This document shows, in pieces, positions 54,972 through 63,088 of a stretch of 64,000 bases of DNA (the stretch's first letter is position 1; each line of letters opens with the position of its first letter). The position numbers and the translations under genes were made by a program. The notes beneath the pieces are model-generated. The model made no database searches. It saw only the letters and a program-made list of their open reading frames with translations, and was not told the DNA's origin. The DNA is from Oceanimonas smirnovii ATCC BAA-899 (GTDB taxonomy: Bacteria > Pseudomonadota > Gammaproteobacteria > Enterobacterales > Aeromonadaceae). The stretch covers positions 62,001 to 126,000 of the forward strand of contig NZ_KB908459.1 of assembly GCF_000381965.1 (NCBI RefSeq). The letters are read 5' to 3'.

Positions 54972-56360
54972 ATGGCTATTCAGAATATCAACAGCGAAGC
55001 CGCCATTCCCATGAGCACCGGCAAAGCCCAATCGGCTCAGACTGCCGGCAACGACAAGAAGGCCGGGGAAGAATCTCTGGCTCCCCAGAAGCATCGTATT
55101 ATGGGCCGCCTATCCTACCTGCTGGCCTGGTTCGGTGGTTGTGTGTCGATCGGCACCTTTACCATGGGCTCCAGCATTGTTGGCACCCTTAACCTTATGC
55201 AGGCGGTGGTGGCCATTGCCATTGGTTGTTTTGTGATCGGTATTGCTCTGGCGCTGAACGGTGCCGCCGGTTACAAATACGGCATTCCCTTTATGGTGCA
55301 GGCCCGGGCCGCCTTTGGCTTTTCCGGCACCCGTTTTCCCGGTCTGGTACGGGCGGTGCCGGCCATTGTCTGGTACGGCTTTCAGAGCTGGATAGGGGCG
55401 GGGGCGCTGAACGCGGTGTCGGCCACCCTGTTCGGATTCGACAATCTGGTGCTGTTCTTTGTGCTGTTCCAGTTTCTGCAGATTGGCCTGTCCATTTTTG
55501 GCTTCCAGGGCATCAAGTGGCTGGAAAATATTGGCAGCGGCTTTATTCTGCTGGCGCTGGTGTACATGTTCTGGAGCGTGATCAACCGCTACGGCGACGA
55601 AATCACCGCCAACCTGGTGAACATGGAAGGCACCTGGGGTGTGCCCTTCTGGGGCGCGACCATGCTGTTCCTCGGCATTTACAGCACCATGATGCTGAAC
55701 GTGAGTGACTACTCCCGTGAGCTGAAGGAAGGCACCAAGCCCGGCCTGCTCACCATCATCTATGCCATGTCCATTCTGCCCTGCACCCTGTTTATGGGTC
55801 TGATTGGCCTGATGGTGTCCGGTGCCACCGGCGTGTCCGACCCGATTCAGGTGTTCTCCAGCGCCGTGGACAATACGCCGCTGCTGGTGACCACCCTGCT
55901 GTTTATCGCCTTTGCCCAGGTCACTACCAACGTGCTCAATAACGTGGTGCCGCCCACCTACATTCTGATGGACGTGTTCAAGCTGAAGTTCCGCACCTCC
56001 ACCATTCTGGTGGGTCTGCTGGCCTTCTGCACCTTCCCCTGGGAACTGGTGAAGGAAGAATCTTCCGCCGGCCTGCAGCTGTTCGTACAGACCTACTCCG
56101 CCTTTCTCGGCCCCATCTTTGCGGTGATGGTGGTGGACTACTTCATTCTGCGCCGCCGCAAGCTGGATATTACCAAGCTGTATGACGAGAACGGTCCTTA
56201 CAAGGGCGTGAACTACGCCGCCGTGATTGCCGCCCTGGCCGGTGCCCTGGTGGCCCTGACCTTCTCCTCGGTGTCCTGGTACGCCAGCCTGATCCCGGCC
56301 GGTGTCACCTACTACCTGCTGATGCAGTACTGGCAGCCCTGTCAGCGCTTTCGCAACTAA
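54972..56360 (+). CDS. NCS1-family purine/cytosine/hydantoin permease 1
   Basis: A 462-residue NCS1 transporter with about twelve membrane helices. A hydrophilic N-terminal tail is followed by GRLSYLLAWFGGCVSIGTFTMGSS, YKYGIPFMVQARAAFGFSGTRFPGLVRA and IVWYGFQSWIGAGALN, matching the LeuT-fold substrate-site helices. Relatives carry cytosine, uracil, allantoin or hydantoins with H+ or Na+. GAGGA upstream of ATG. Cotranscribed with the racemase; a terminator-like hairpin follows its stop. It is only distantly related to the second NCS1 permease. Confidence 0.9.
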   Translation: MAIQNINSEAAIPMSTGKAQSAQTAGNDKKAGEESLAPQKHRIMGRLSYLLAWFGGCVSIGTFTMGSSIVGTLNLMQAVVAIAIGCFVIGIALALNGAAGYKYGIPFMVQARAAFGFSGTRFPGLVRAVPAIVWYGFQSWIGAGALNAVSATLFGFDNLVLFFVLFQFLQIGLSIFGFQGIKWLENIGSGFILLALVYMFWSVINRYGDEITANLVNMEGTWGVPFWGATMLFLGIYSTMMLNVSDYSRELKEGTKPGLLTIIYAMSILPCTLFMGLIGLMVSGATGVSDPIQVFSSAVDNTPLLVTTLLFIAFAQVTTNVLNNVVPPTYILMDVFKLKFRTSTILVGLLAFCTFPWELVKEESSAGLQLFVQTYSAFLGPIFAVMVVDYFILRRRKLDITKLYDENGPYKGVNYAAVIAALAGALVALTFSSVSWYASLIPAGVTYYLLMQYWQPCQRFRN

Positions 56361-56366
56361 GTCATT

Positions 56367-56403
56367 CAGCTCCGCACATCAGCTGCGGAGCTGTTTTTGT
56401 TTT
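56367..56403 (+). terminator. Intra-cluster terminator between the two NCS1 genes
   Basis: A perfect 10-bp stem CAGCTCCGCA/TGCGGAGCTG (56367-56376, 56384-56393) is followed by TTTTTGTTTTT. It should reduce read-through into the second permease. Confidence 0.85.
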
Positions 56404-56421
56404 TATCCCGGGAGAAAAAGC

Positions 56422-57861
56422 ATGGATGACAAGCAACTTGAAATAACCCATCACGATCCGCTGCTCTATAACGAAGATTTGGCTCCGCTCAAGCACAAGG
56501 ACCGGCATTGGGGCTGGTTTGAAATTTTTAACGTCTGGTCCAACGATATTCAGAGTCTGTTTGGCTACACCCTGGCGGCGTCGCTGTTTCTGAGTTACGG
56601 CCTGAACGGCTGGGCGGTGATGGCAGCCATTATTCTGGCCGGTTTTATTGTGATGGTGCTGGTGAATTTAAGCGGCAAGCCCAGCGTCAAATACGGCATT
56701 CCCTTTCCGGTGATGATTCGGGCCAGCATGGGGGTGCGCGGTGCCAATTTTCCGGCGCTGCTGCGGGCCATTATCGGTATCTTCTGGTACGGAGTGCAAA
56801 CCTACTTTGCTTCTACCGCCGTGACTCTGTTACTGACAGCGCTGTTTGGTCAGAGTAACAGTGAATTTCTCGGTATGTCGGGTACCGCCTGGCTGTCGTT
56901 TATGCTGGTCTGGGTATTTCAGATAGCTCTGTTCTGGCAGGGTATCGAAAAAATCACCGTGTTTCTGAACTGGGCCGGGCCACTGGTGTATGTGGTGATG
57001 CTGGTGCTGATGCTGGTGGTCTGGTATCAGGCCGGTGATCAGCTGCTGCCGGCCGTGGCGACCATCTTTGATGGCGGCGGTGATTATCAGGGCAGTGACG
57101 TGGCGGCTTTTTCTGCCATTGTCGGCACCATGGTGGCCTATTTTGCTGCCGTTGTGATCAACTTTGGTGACTTTACCCGCTTTGTGCGCAGCGAGCGGCA
57201 GATGAAAATTGGCAACTTTGTGGGGCTGCCCCTGAATGTGGCCTTCTTTTCCTTTATTGCGTTGATCATTACGGCCGGCACTCTGGTGTTGTTTGGTGAG
57301 GCACTGACCAACCCTGCAGATATTGTGGACCGGGTTGACTCTTTGCCTCTGACCATTGTGGCGGCGCTGACTTTCTTTGCGGCGACCGTGGGCATCAACC
57401 TGGTGGCTAACTTTATTCCGCCGGCCTATGACCTGGCCAACCTGTTTCCAAAGGTGATTAGCTTTCGCATTGGTGGCCTGATCACTGCGGTGGTTGCCTT
57501 CTTTGTGGGCGGACTCTGGGTGGCAGTGATTAGCCAAATGGGGATTTCCGGCTTTGTGAACGCGCTGGGGGCCATTGTGGCACCTTTTTACGGCATTATT
57601 GTAGTGGATTACTACCTTATTAAACGCCAGAGCCTGAATATGCAGGAGTTGTTTTCACGGGATCCCGAGGGAGCCTATTTCTACCAGAGCGGCTGGAATA
57701 AAAAGGCGATGATTGCCTTTGCCATGGCCGCTGTGTTCTCCGTTGCAACTGTCTGGGTACCGGCGCTCAGTGATCTCAATGGTTACGGCTGGATGATTGG
57801 CGCAGCGCTTGGCGGTGTTTTTTATTACTTGCTGGCACCAAAGCCCAAGCGTCAATACTGA
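56422..57861 (+). CDS. NCS1-family allantoin/hydantoin permease 2 (PucI/Mhp1-like)
   Basis: A 479-residue NCS1 transporter. The N-terminal YNEDLAPLKHKDRHWGWFEIFNVWSNDIQSLFGYT closely follows the PucI/HyuP/Mhp1 pattern. SVKYGIPFPVMIRASMGVRGANFPALLRA and IFWYGVQTYFAST provide substrate-site helices 3; about twelve helices in total. Likely substrates are allantoin or 5-substituted hydantoins. It has GGGAGAA before ATG and lies between a terminator and the racemase-like gene. Two permeases in one cluster suggest two related substrates or enantiomers. Confidence 0.9.
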   Translation: MDDKQLEITHHDPLLYNEDLAPLKHKDRHWGWFEIFNVWSNDIQSLFGYTLAASLFLSYGLNGWAVMAAIILAGFIVMVLVNLSGKPSVKYGIPFPVMIRASMGVRGANFPALLRAIIGIFWYGVQTYFASTAVTLLLTALFGQSNSEFLGMSGTAWLSFMLVWVFQIALFWQGIEKITVFLNWAGPLVYVVMLVLMLVVWYQAGDQLLPAVATIFDGGGDYQGSDVAAFSAIVGTMVAYFAAVVINFGDFTRFVRSERQMKIGNFVGLPLNVAFFSFIALIITAGTLVLFGEALTNPADIVDRVDSLPLTIVAALTFFAATVGINLVANFIPPAYDLANLFPKVISFRIGGLITAVVAFFVGGLWVAVISQMGISGFVNALGAIVAPFYGIIVVDYYLIKRQSLNMQELFSRDPEGAYFYQSGWNKKAMIAFAMAAVFSVATVWVPALSDLNGYGWMIGAALGGVFYYLLAPKPKRQY

Positions 57862-57940
57862 CAAGGCGGTCTTGCCGGCTAATGACCCCTTGTTATGATG
57901 GAGATGATCCATACATGTTTTTTTAAAGGTTCTGAGTCAT

Positions 57941-58621
57941 ATGCCTGAAGTGGCAAAAACATTAATGCTGATCAACCCCAATTCCAGTGAAAGCGCCACG
58001 GCAGCCATGGTGGCGCTGGCCGGGCAGGTTGCGGGGGGCGGTGTGCAAGTGCAGGGCCTGACCAATACGGGAGTGCCGGCCCTGCTGACCACGCCGGCCG
58101 AGATCAGGGCGGCCACTGCCGGTGTGCTTGAGCTGGGCACAGCAGCGGCTGCCAAAGGCTCAGCAGCACTGATGATAGCGGCCTTTTCTGATCCGGGACT
58201 GGCTGAACTGCGTCAGCGTGTGAAGGTGCCGGTAGTGGGCATTGCCGAGTCGGCCTATCTGGCTGCAGCCCGTGAAGGCCGGCGTTTTGCCATTGCCACT
58301 ATTACTCCCGATGCCGAGCTGCTGGCTTTTTTTAAACACAAAGCCATAACGCTGGGTCTGGAGCAACAGTTTTGCGGCACCCGGGTAACAACCGGTGATC
58401 CCACTGAGCTGGTGATGTCTTCCGACAAACTGGATCATGCACTGAGTGAAGCGGTATGCCAGGCGGTAGTAAAAGACGGAGCGGACGCTGTCATCATTGG
58501 TGGAGGGCCGCTTACCGGTTCAGCATTAAGGTTACAGCCTCACTTTGATATTCCCCTTGTAGTACCTGTACTTGCTGCTACCCGGGCAGCGGTAATGGCT
58601 ATTAATAAAGAGAGTTTTTAA
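57941..58621 (+). CDS. Asp/Glu racemase-superfamily protein lacking both catalytic cysteines
   Basis: A 226-residue homologue of hydantoin/allantoin racemases. MLINPNSSESAT and the IAAFSDPG and VVGIAESAYLAAA blocks give the fold. However, the first catalytic cysteine (ACFGDPG in hpxA) is Ala81, and the second (GCAGM) is Gly188 in IIGGGPLTG. The only cysteines, C145 and C173, are in other positions. Two-base racemisation is thus unlikely; binding, isomerase or decarboxylase-like chemistry is possible. Codon use resembles neighbours and the frame is intact, so it is not a decaying gene. It lies between permease 2 and the GntR regulator. Confidence 0.8.
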   Translation: MPEVAKTLMLINPNSSESATAAMVALAGQVAGGGVQVQGLTNTGVPALLTTPAEIRAATAGVLELGTAAAAKGSAALMIAAFSDPGLAELRQRVKVPVVGIAESAYLAAAREGRRFAIATITPDAELLAFFKHKAITLGLEQQFCGTRVTTGDPTELVMSSDKLDHALSEAVCQAVVKDGADAVIIGGGPLTGSALRLQPHFDIPLVVPVLAATRAAVMAINKESF

Positions 58622-58635
58622 CGAACGAAAACAAG

Positions 58636-58647
58636 ATTGTTGACAAT
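58636..58647 (+). promoter_or_regulatory. GntR-type operator upstream of the GntR gene
   Basis: ATTGTTGACAAT contains TTGT-TG-ACAA, an exact fit to TnGT-N2-ACnA, the same pattern as the pair at 54081-54118. It lies 55 bp upstream of the gntR start and overlaps a TTGACA, suggesting autoregulation. Confidence 0.5.
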
Positions 58648-58701
58648 AAAAAGCCATGTTAACCTGAAGTTAAATGGCCGCAGAGCACAAAGGACAAATC
58701 C

Positions 58702-59403
58702 ATGAATAATAAAAACAAGGATCTGGATAAGGTATATCAGCGTATCTGGGAGGCGATCGTTGCCCACAAGCTGTTACCGGGTACCCGGCTGAAAGAAGAA
58801 GAGTTGTGTGAGACGTTTGGCTTAAGCCGGGGGTTTGTGCGCAAGCTGCTGCTGCAGCTTTCTTATCACAAGCTGGTGAACCTGGTGCCCAACAGCGGCG
58901 CTTTTGTTGCTGAGCCGACGCCGGAAGAAGCCAGAGATATTTTTCAGGCGCGCCGGTTGCTTGAAGCCGAGCTGGTACGGGAGCTGGCGAGTAAGTGTAC
59001 TCTGCGGGAGAAAAAGCTGCTGCAGGAACATTTGCATAAAGAACATCAGGCGGCAGAGCAGGGGGATCAGAGTCTGCGCATTCGGCTGTCCGGCGAGTTT
59101 CATCTGCTGATTGGCAAACTGGCCAACAAGCCTGTGCTGACCTCCTTTCTGCATGAGATCATTCCCCGCTCATCACTAATTGTGGCCCTGTATCAGCAGC
59201 CAGGTGGCGCGCGCAAGGGGCATCATCATGCCGGCCCTTCCTGCAGCGAGCATAACGACCTGCTGGCCGCCATTGCCGGGCACCACACAGAGCGGGCGGT
59301 GCAGCTGATGATTGATCATCTCAACGAGATAGAAGCCCAGCTGCAGCTGGAGCCTCCCACTGAAGAAGACATTAATCTCAAGCATATCTTTGCCGATCTG
59401 TAG
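58702..59403 (+). CDS. GntR-family regulator with FCD domain (cluster regulator)
   Basis: A 233-residue FadR-subfamily regulator. The winged helix has LKEEELCETFGLSRGFVRKLLLQLSYHKLV (about 30-60). The FCD domain carries metal-ligand-type histidines (GEFHLLIG, CSEHNDLLAAI, ERAVQLMIDHL). Resembles regulators of purine and pyrimidine utilisation operons. Probably represses the hpxA-NCS1 operon via the ATCGTTAACGAT sites and its own gene via 58636-58647; this is inferred from operator type and position only. AAAGGA upstream of ATG. Confidence 0.88.
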   Translation: MNNKNKDLDKVYQRIWEAIVAHKLLPGTRLKEEELCETFGLSRGFVRKLLLQLSYHKLVNLVPNSGAFVAEPTPEEARDIFQARRLLEAELVRELASKCTLREKKLLQEHLHKEHQAAEQGDQSLRIRLSGEFHLLIGKLANKPVLTSFLHEIIPRSSLIVALYQQPGGARKGHHHAGPSCSEHNDLLAAIAGHHTERAVQLMIDHLNEIEAQLQLEPPTEEDINLKHIFADL

Positions 59404-59504
59404 GGCTTGATCGTGATGACCGGCGGGCTATGATGCCAACTTACTGATTTTATTAAAAACGTTACAGCGGCCTCACCGGGCCGTTGTTTTATATGGGAGC
59501 AGGC

Positions 59505-59993
59505 ATGATGGCCGATTTGGATTATCTGAAAACGAGCATTGATCTGGCGCGGGACAACGTAGCCAAGGGCGGCCAGCCCTTTGGTGCCGTGCTGGTGAAG
59601 GACGGCAAAGTGCTGGCGGAAGGGGTAAACCAGACCTATGTTGAGCATGATCCTACCGCCCATGCCGAAATTCAGGCGCTGCGTAATGCCGCCCGCACTC
59701 ATAAACAATCATTGTTTGCCGGCAGCACCATGTATGCCAGCGGCAAGCCCTGCGCCATGTGCATGGCCGCCATGATCCAGGCCGGCGTATCGCGGCTGGT
59801 GTATTGCGCTGGCGACGACGTGGGCGAGGGCTATGGCTGGTCTACCGAATATCTGTATCAGCGTATGCAGCAGCCCTTTGGTGAGCAGGGCGTGGAAACC
59901 CTGCACCTGCCGCTGGACGAAAAAACCGCCGTGTTTGACCTGTGGCAGGAACAGCACGGTTATGGTGCCAATGAGCATATCAAGCAGGATTAA
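59505..59993 (+). CDS. Guanine deaminase-like nucleoside deaminase (CDA fold)
   Basis: A 163-residue zinc deaminase of the cytidine-deaminase fold. Zinc ligand and proton shuttle are in TAHAEIQAL (H, E), and two Cys ligands are in GKPCAMCMAAM. The length and the C-terminal extension (FDLWQEQHGY) fit bacterial GuaD-type guanine deaminase rather than TadA, whose tRNA-binding residues are not evident. Guanine to xanthine conversion feeds the purine degradation path suggested by the neighbours. Start ATG 59505, with GGGAG upstream; 59508 ATG is the alternative. Converges on the LysR gene 11 bp away. Confidence 0.83.
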   Translation: MMADLDYLKTSIDLARDNVAKGGQPFGAVLVKDGKVLAEGVNQTYVEHDPTAHAEIQALRNAARTHKQSLFAGSTMYASGKPCAMCMAAMIQAGVSRLVYCAGDDVGEGYGWSTEYLYQRMQQPFGEQGVETLHLPLDEKTAVFDLWQEQHGYGANEHIKQD

Positions 59994-60004
59994 CGCCGGC
60001 GTGG

Positions 60005-60874
60005 CTACTGCCGGCAGGTGTTATCGCAGGCACTGATCAGCCGCTCGGCCAGCAATTTGCTGTGGGCCGAGAGTTTATCCTGGGCGTGCAGGGTCAGCTC
60101 CAGATCCGGCACATCGGGCAGGCCATCGGCCTCGGAGAGAATGCGGTGGTTGGTGGTCACCAGCCGCCGCGGCAGCAGGGAAATACCAAAGCCGGCCTCC
60201 ACCGCACAGCATACCCCCGACAGGCTGGTGCTGACATAGGCCAGCCGCCAGCTGCGGCCCAACCGGTCAAAGGTGTGGGCCATTTCGCCCCGGTAAAGAC
60301 CACCGATGGGAAAGGTGACCAGCGGCACCGGCTGACTGGCCAGGTTGTTGCTTTCCAGGCCGTCTATCCAGCACAGCGGCTCGGGCCAGCTGGCCATGCC
60401 CGGCACGCTGCCCGGGCGTTGCTTTACCAGCGCCAGATCCAGCTCGCCGCGCTGAAACTCCCGCCAGATATCGCTGCACAGGCCGCTTTTTACCTCCAGC
60501 CGAATGCCGGGATACTGATCGGCAAAGGCAGACAAGGCGGGCATGATGGCGTGGGTGGCAAAGTCTTCCGGCACCCCTAAGCGAATTTTCTGCTGCTCTA
60601 TGCTCAGGCTGGTCTGGGCCACGGCTTCCTGCATTAGCTGCAGTATGCGCCGGGCGTAGTTGAGCACCCGCTCGCCTTCCAGGGTGGCGGTAATGTAGCG
60701 GCCCTTGCGGTTAAGCAGTTCGCAGCCAAGCTGGGATTCCAGCTTGCGTACCTGCTGGCTGACGGTGGACTGGGTAAGGTGCGTGCTGTCGGCGGCGCGG
60801 GTAAAACTGCCGGTATCCACCACGGCCACAAAGCTGCGCAGCAGCACGGGATCGAGTGTTGTCAGTTGAGTCAT
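60005..60874 (-). CDS. LysR-family transcriptional regulator
   Basis: A 289-residue LTTR: N-terminal helix-turn-helix LLRSFVAVVDTGSFTRAADSTHLTQSTVSQQVRKLE (about 11-46), followed by a two-lobe periplasmic-binding-like effector domain (RLGVPEDFATHAIMPALSAF ... GFGISLLPRRLV). Divergent from the ureidoglycine aminohydrolase gene, which it most likely controls as usual for LysR genes. The effector may be a purine breakdown intermediate; that is inference. Confidence 0.92.
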   Translation of the reverse strand: MTQLTTLDPVLLRSFVAVVDTGSFTRAADSTHLTQSTVSQQVRKLESQLGCELLNRKGRYITATLEGERVLNYARRILQLMQEAVAQTSLSIEQQKIRLGVPEDFATHAIMPALSAFADQYPGIRLEVKSGLCSDIWREFQRGELDLALVKQRPGSVPGMASWPEPLCWIDGLESNNLASQPVPLVTFPIGGLYRGEMAHTFDRLGRSWRLAYVSTSLSGVCCAVEAGFGISLLPRRLVTTNHRILSEADGLPDVPDLELTLHAQDKLSAHSKLLAERLISACDNTCRQ

Positions 60875-61047
60875 TTTTTCCTGGTAGTGGGAAGTCCACT
60901 GGGTATCATTGTATTATTTAATTTATAAATTATTATTTCATACACTACAATCCACGTGTTCAGCATTTAAGCAATATGGCACCATGATAAGCTGCCGTGT
61001 TGCTCTCGTTGGCAAATGTCCAACCATCAAGCATAAAGGACAAAGTA
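60875..61047. promoter_or_regulatory. Divergent lysR/allE control region
   Basis: A very AT-rich interval between the LysR gene and the ureidoglycine aminohydrolase gene. It contains a perfect 14-bp palindrome TAATTTATAAATTA (60919-60932), a candidate LysR recognition core. No further gene is visible. Confidence 0.5.
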
Positions 61048-61899
61048 ATGGCCCGTAATACCTATTATGCCCCCAAGGGCGGTCTGCCCCCGCAGACTCA
61101 ACTGATCCACGATCGCGCTGTCTTCACCGAAGCTTACGCCGTTATTCCGAAAGGCGTAATGAGCGATATCGTCACCAGCTTCCTGCCGTTCTGGGACGAA
61201 ACCCGCCTGTGGGTGATCGCCCGTCCGATGAGCGGTTTCTCCGAGACTTTCTCTCACTACATCATGGAAGTGTCTCCGAATGGTGGCAGCGACAAGCCTG
61301 AGCTGGATGCTGGTGCCGAAGGCGTTATCTTCATCGTTGAAGGTGAAATGACCCTGACTCTGGAAGGCAAAGAGCACCACATGGAGCTGGGTGGCTACGC
61401 CTACCTGCCGCCGGGTGCCAACTGGACCGTGAAGAACAACAGCGGTGAGCCGGTGCGCTTCCACTGGCTGCGCAAGGCCTACGAATTTGTAGACGGCATC
61501 GACGTGCCGGAAGCCTTTGTCACCAACGAGAACGACATTGAGCCGACTTCCATGCCGGACACCAATGACGTCTGGGCTACCACTCGCTTCACCGATCCGA
61601 CCGACCTGCGTCACGACATGCACGTTAACATCGTGACCTTCCAGTCTGGCGGTGTGATTCCGTTTGACGAAACTCACGTAATGGAGCACGGCCTGTACGT
61701 GCTGGAAGGTAAAGCCGTTTACCACCTGAACCAGGACTGGGTTGAAGTTGAAGCCGGTGACTACATGTGGCTGCGCGCCTTCTGCCCGCAGGCCTGCTAC
61801 GCCGCTGGCCCGACCCGCTTCCGTTACCTGCTGTACAAGGACGTGAACCGCCACATGGTGCTGAACTCGTCCCCTGCTTACCGCGGCAACCGTCGCTAA
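61048..61899 (+). CDS. allE: (S)-ureidoglycine aminohydrolase
   Basis: A manganese-dependent bicupin enzyme of 283 residues that converts (S)-ureidoglycine to (S)-ureidoglycolate and ammonia in allantoin breakdown. The C-terminal cupin has the expected metal set: E208, H210 and H214 in FDETHVMEHGLYVLEG, and Q248 in FCPQACY. The N-terminal cupin lacks ligands, as in E. coli AllE (YlbA). ATG 61048 has AAAGGAC upstream. Codon use is highly biased toward common codons, suggesting strong expression. No allantoinase or allantoate amidohydrolase gene is in the window. A perfect terminator follows. Confidence 0.92.
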   Translation: MARNTYYAPKGGLPPQTQLIHDRAVFTEAYAVIPKGVMSDIVTSFLPFWDETRLWVIARPMSGFSETFSHYIMEVSPNGGSDKPELDAGAEGVIFIVEGEMTLTLEGKEHHMELGGYAYLPPGANWTVKNNSGEPVRFHWLRKAYEFVDGIDVPEAFVTNENDIEPTSMPDTNDVWATTRFTDPTDLRHDMHVNIVTFQSGGVIPFDETHVMEHGLYVLEGKAVYHLNQDWVEVEAGDYMWLRAFCPQACYAAGPTRFRYLLYKDVNRHMVLNSSPAYRGNRR

Positions 61900-61916
61900 G
61901 CATCAGCTGGAACGAT

Positions 61917-61945
61917 AAAAAAGGCAGCCTTCGGGCTGCCTTTTT
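61917..61945 (+). terminator. Rho-independent terminator of allE
   Basis: The stem GGCAGCC/GGCTGCC with a TTCG tetraloop, flanked by A6 and T5, is one of the strongest in the window. Confidence 0.93.
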
Positions 61946-62113
61946 GCGTTTGGGGCGTAGAAAGTGCCAGCATTGTGCATAATCGTCGGCCAAAGCGCAC
62001 TGCTTCTCCGGCACGCCATCCTTGGCGCGAAGGGCGCGGCGAAGCAGACACCCTTTGCCCTCCTCGGTAGGCTCGGTGCTGCCAGTCAGCAAGCAGACAG
62101 CGTCGATGTTGCT

Positions 62114-62229
62114 CGAAGCAGCAGTGGGGATTGCCGGATTCGACCGTCAAATGCCAGGGATGGCATTTGCCGAGCGTCCCATGGATGGGCCTGAAGCGTG
62201 TCGAAGGAGGTAACCCTGCTGCTGCTTCG
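62114..62229. repeat. Nested palindromic intergenic repeat R1, copy 2
   Basis: Outer arms CGAAGCAGCAG (62114-62124) and CTGCTGCTTCG (62219-62229) are perfectly inverted. Next inside are TTCGAC (62139-62144) and GTCGAA (62200-62205). The centre is AAATGCCA-GGGA-TGGCATTT (62149-62168). The inner 63 bp closely match copy 1 at 23659-23722. Sequence 61946-62285 otherwise holds no gene I can support. Confidence 0.85.
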
Positions 62230-62285
62230 TTTGGCTCGGCTTTTCAGACAACGAATGTTGCACGGCGCTTCAGAAAGACGAGAGC

Positions 62286-62963
62286 TCACGCCTCCAGCAG
62301 CCACTGCTGCAGCTGGCCAAGGGACGTCACTTCATGGTGGGGAGTAATGCCTGCAGGGGTGAGCTTGCCTTGCGTGTTGAGCCAGCAGGTGTGCAGGCCG
62401 GCGTTGAGGCCGCCGAGAATATCGGAGTGGGGGTTGTCGCCCACCATCAGCACCCGGCTGCGATCGGGGTTACCCATAAGCTCCAGCGCATGCTCAAAAA
62501 TGCCCGGATCGGGCTTGGCCACGCCCACCTCTTCCGATACTACCAGAGGTGAAAAAGCATGCTCCCAGCCGGCGCGCTGCAGCCTTGCCTGCTGCATGGA
62601 GGCAAAACCGTTGGTAATAATGCCCAGCCGAGCTCTGCCTTCCAGCCCGGCAATCAGCTCACTGGCACCGGGCAGCAGGGTGCACACCTCCACCATGGTG
62701 TTCATAAAGGTCTCGTTCAGGTGTTGTGTGGTCACCGCCAGCCGTTCGGCCCAGAGGGCAAAACGGCGATGGCGCAGCTCTTCGGCATCAATATCACCAT
62801 TCTGATAAGCCACCCATAACGGCTGATTCTGAGCCTGATAGTGTGCAAAGGCACTTTCATCGAAGTTAACACCAAATTCGGCAAAAGTACGCTTAAGGCC
62901 GCCAAATGCATCGAAATGAAACAAAGTGTCATCGGCGTCAAACAGTATCCAGTCGTAGCGCAT
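62286..62963 (-). CDS. yjjG: Pyrimidine 5'-nucleotidase YjjG
   Basis: A HAD-superfamily phosphatase of 225 residues acting on non-canonical pyrimidine nucleotides. HAD motif I is LFDADDTLF, motif II is GIITNGFASMQQARL, the lysine is in GVAKPDPGIF, and motif IV is VLMVGDNPHSDILGG. Sequence follows E. coli YjjG closely, including LWVAYQNGDI and NPDRSRVLMVGD. No clear operon partners. Confidence 0.93.
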   Translation of the reverse strand: MRYDWILFDADDTLFHFDAFGGLKRTFAEFGVNFDESAFAHYQAQNQPLWVAYQNGDIDAEELRHRRFALWAERLAVTTQHLNETFMNTMVEVCTLLPGASELIAGLEGRARLGIITNGFASMQQARLQRAGWEHAFSPLVVSEEVGVAKPDPGIFEHALELMGNPDRSRVLMVGDNPHSDILGGLNAGLHTCWLNTQGKLTPAGITPHHEVTSLGQLQQWLLEA

Positions 62964-63088
62964 CTAATCAAAACTCCAGAGCAAGTTGCCGGCAGAAGAC
63001 GCACAGTGTAGAAAGTCCGTCAGGTAAAACTCAATAGTTACAGCAAATTATGCTTAAATGCAGCTATTCGTTATAGCGAGGTAAAAGC

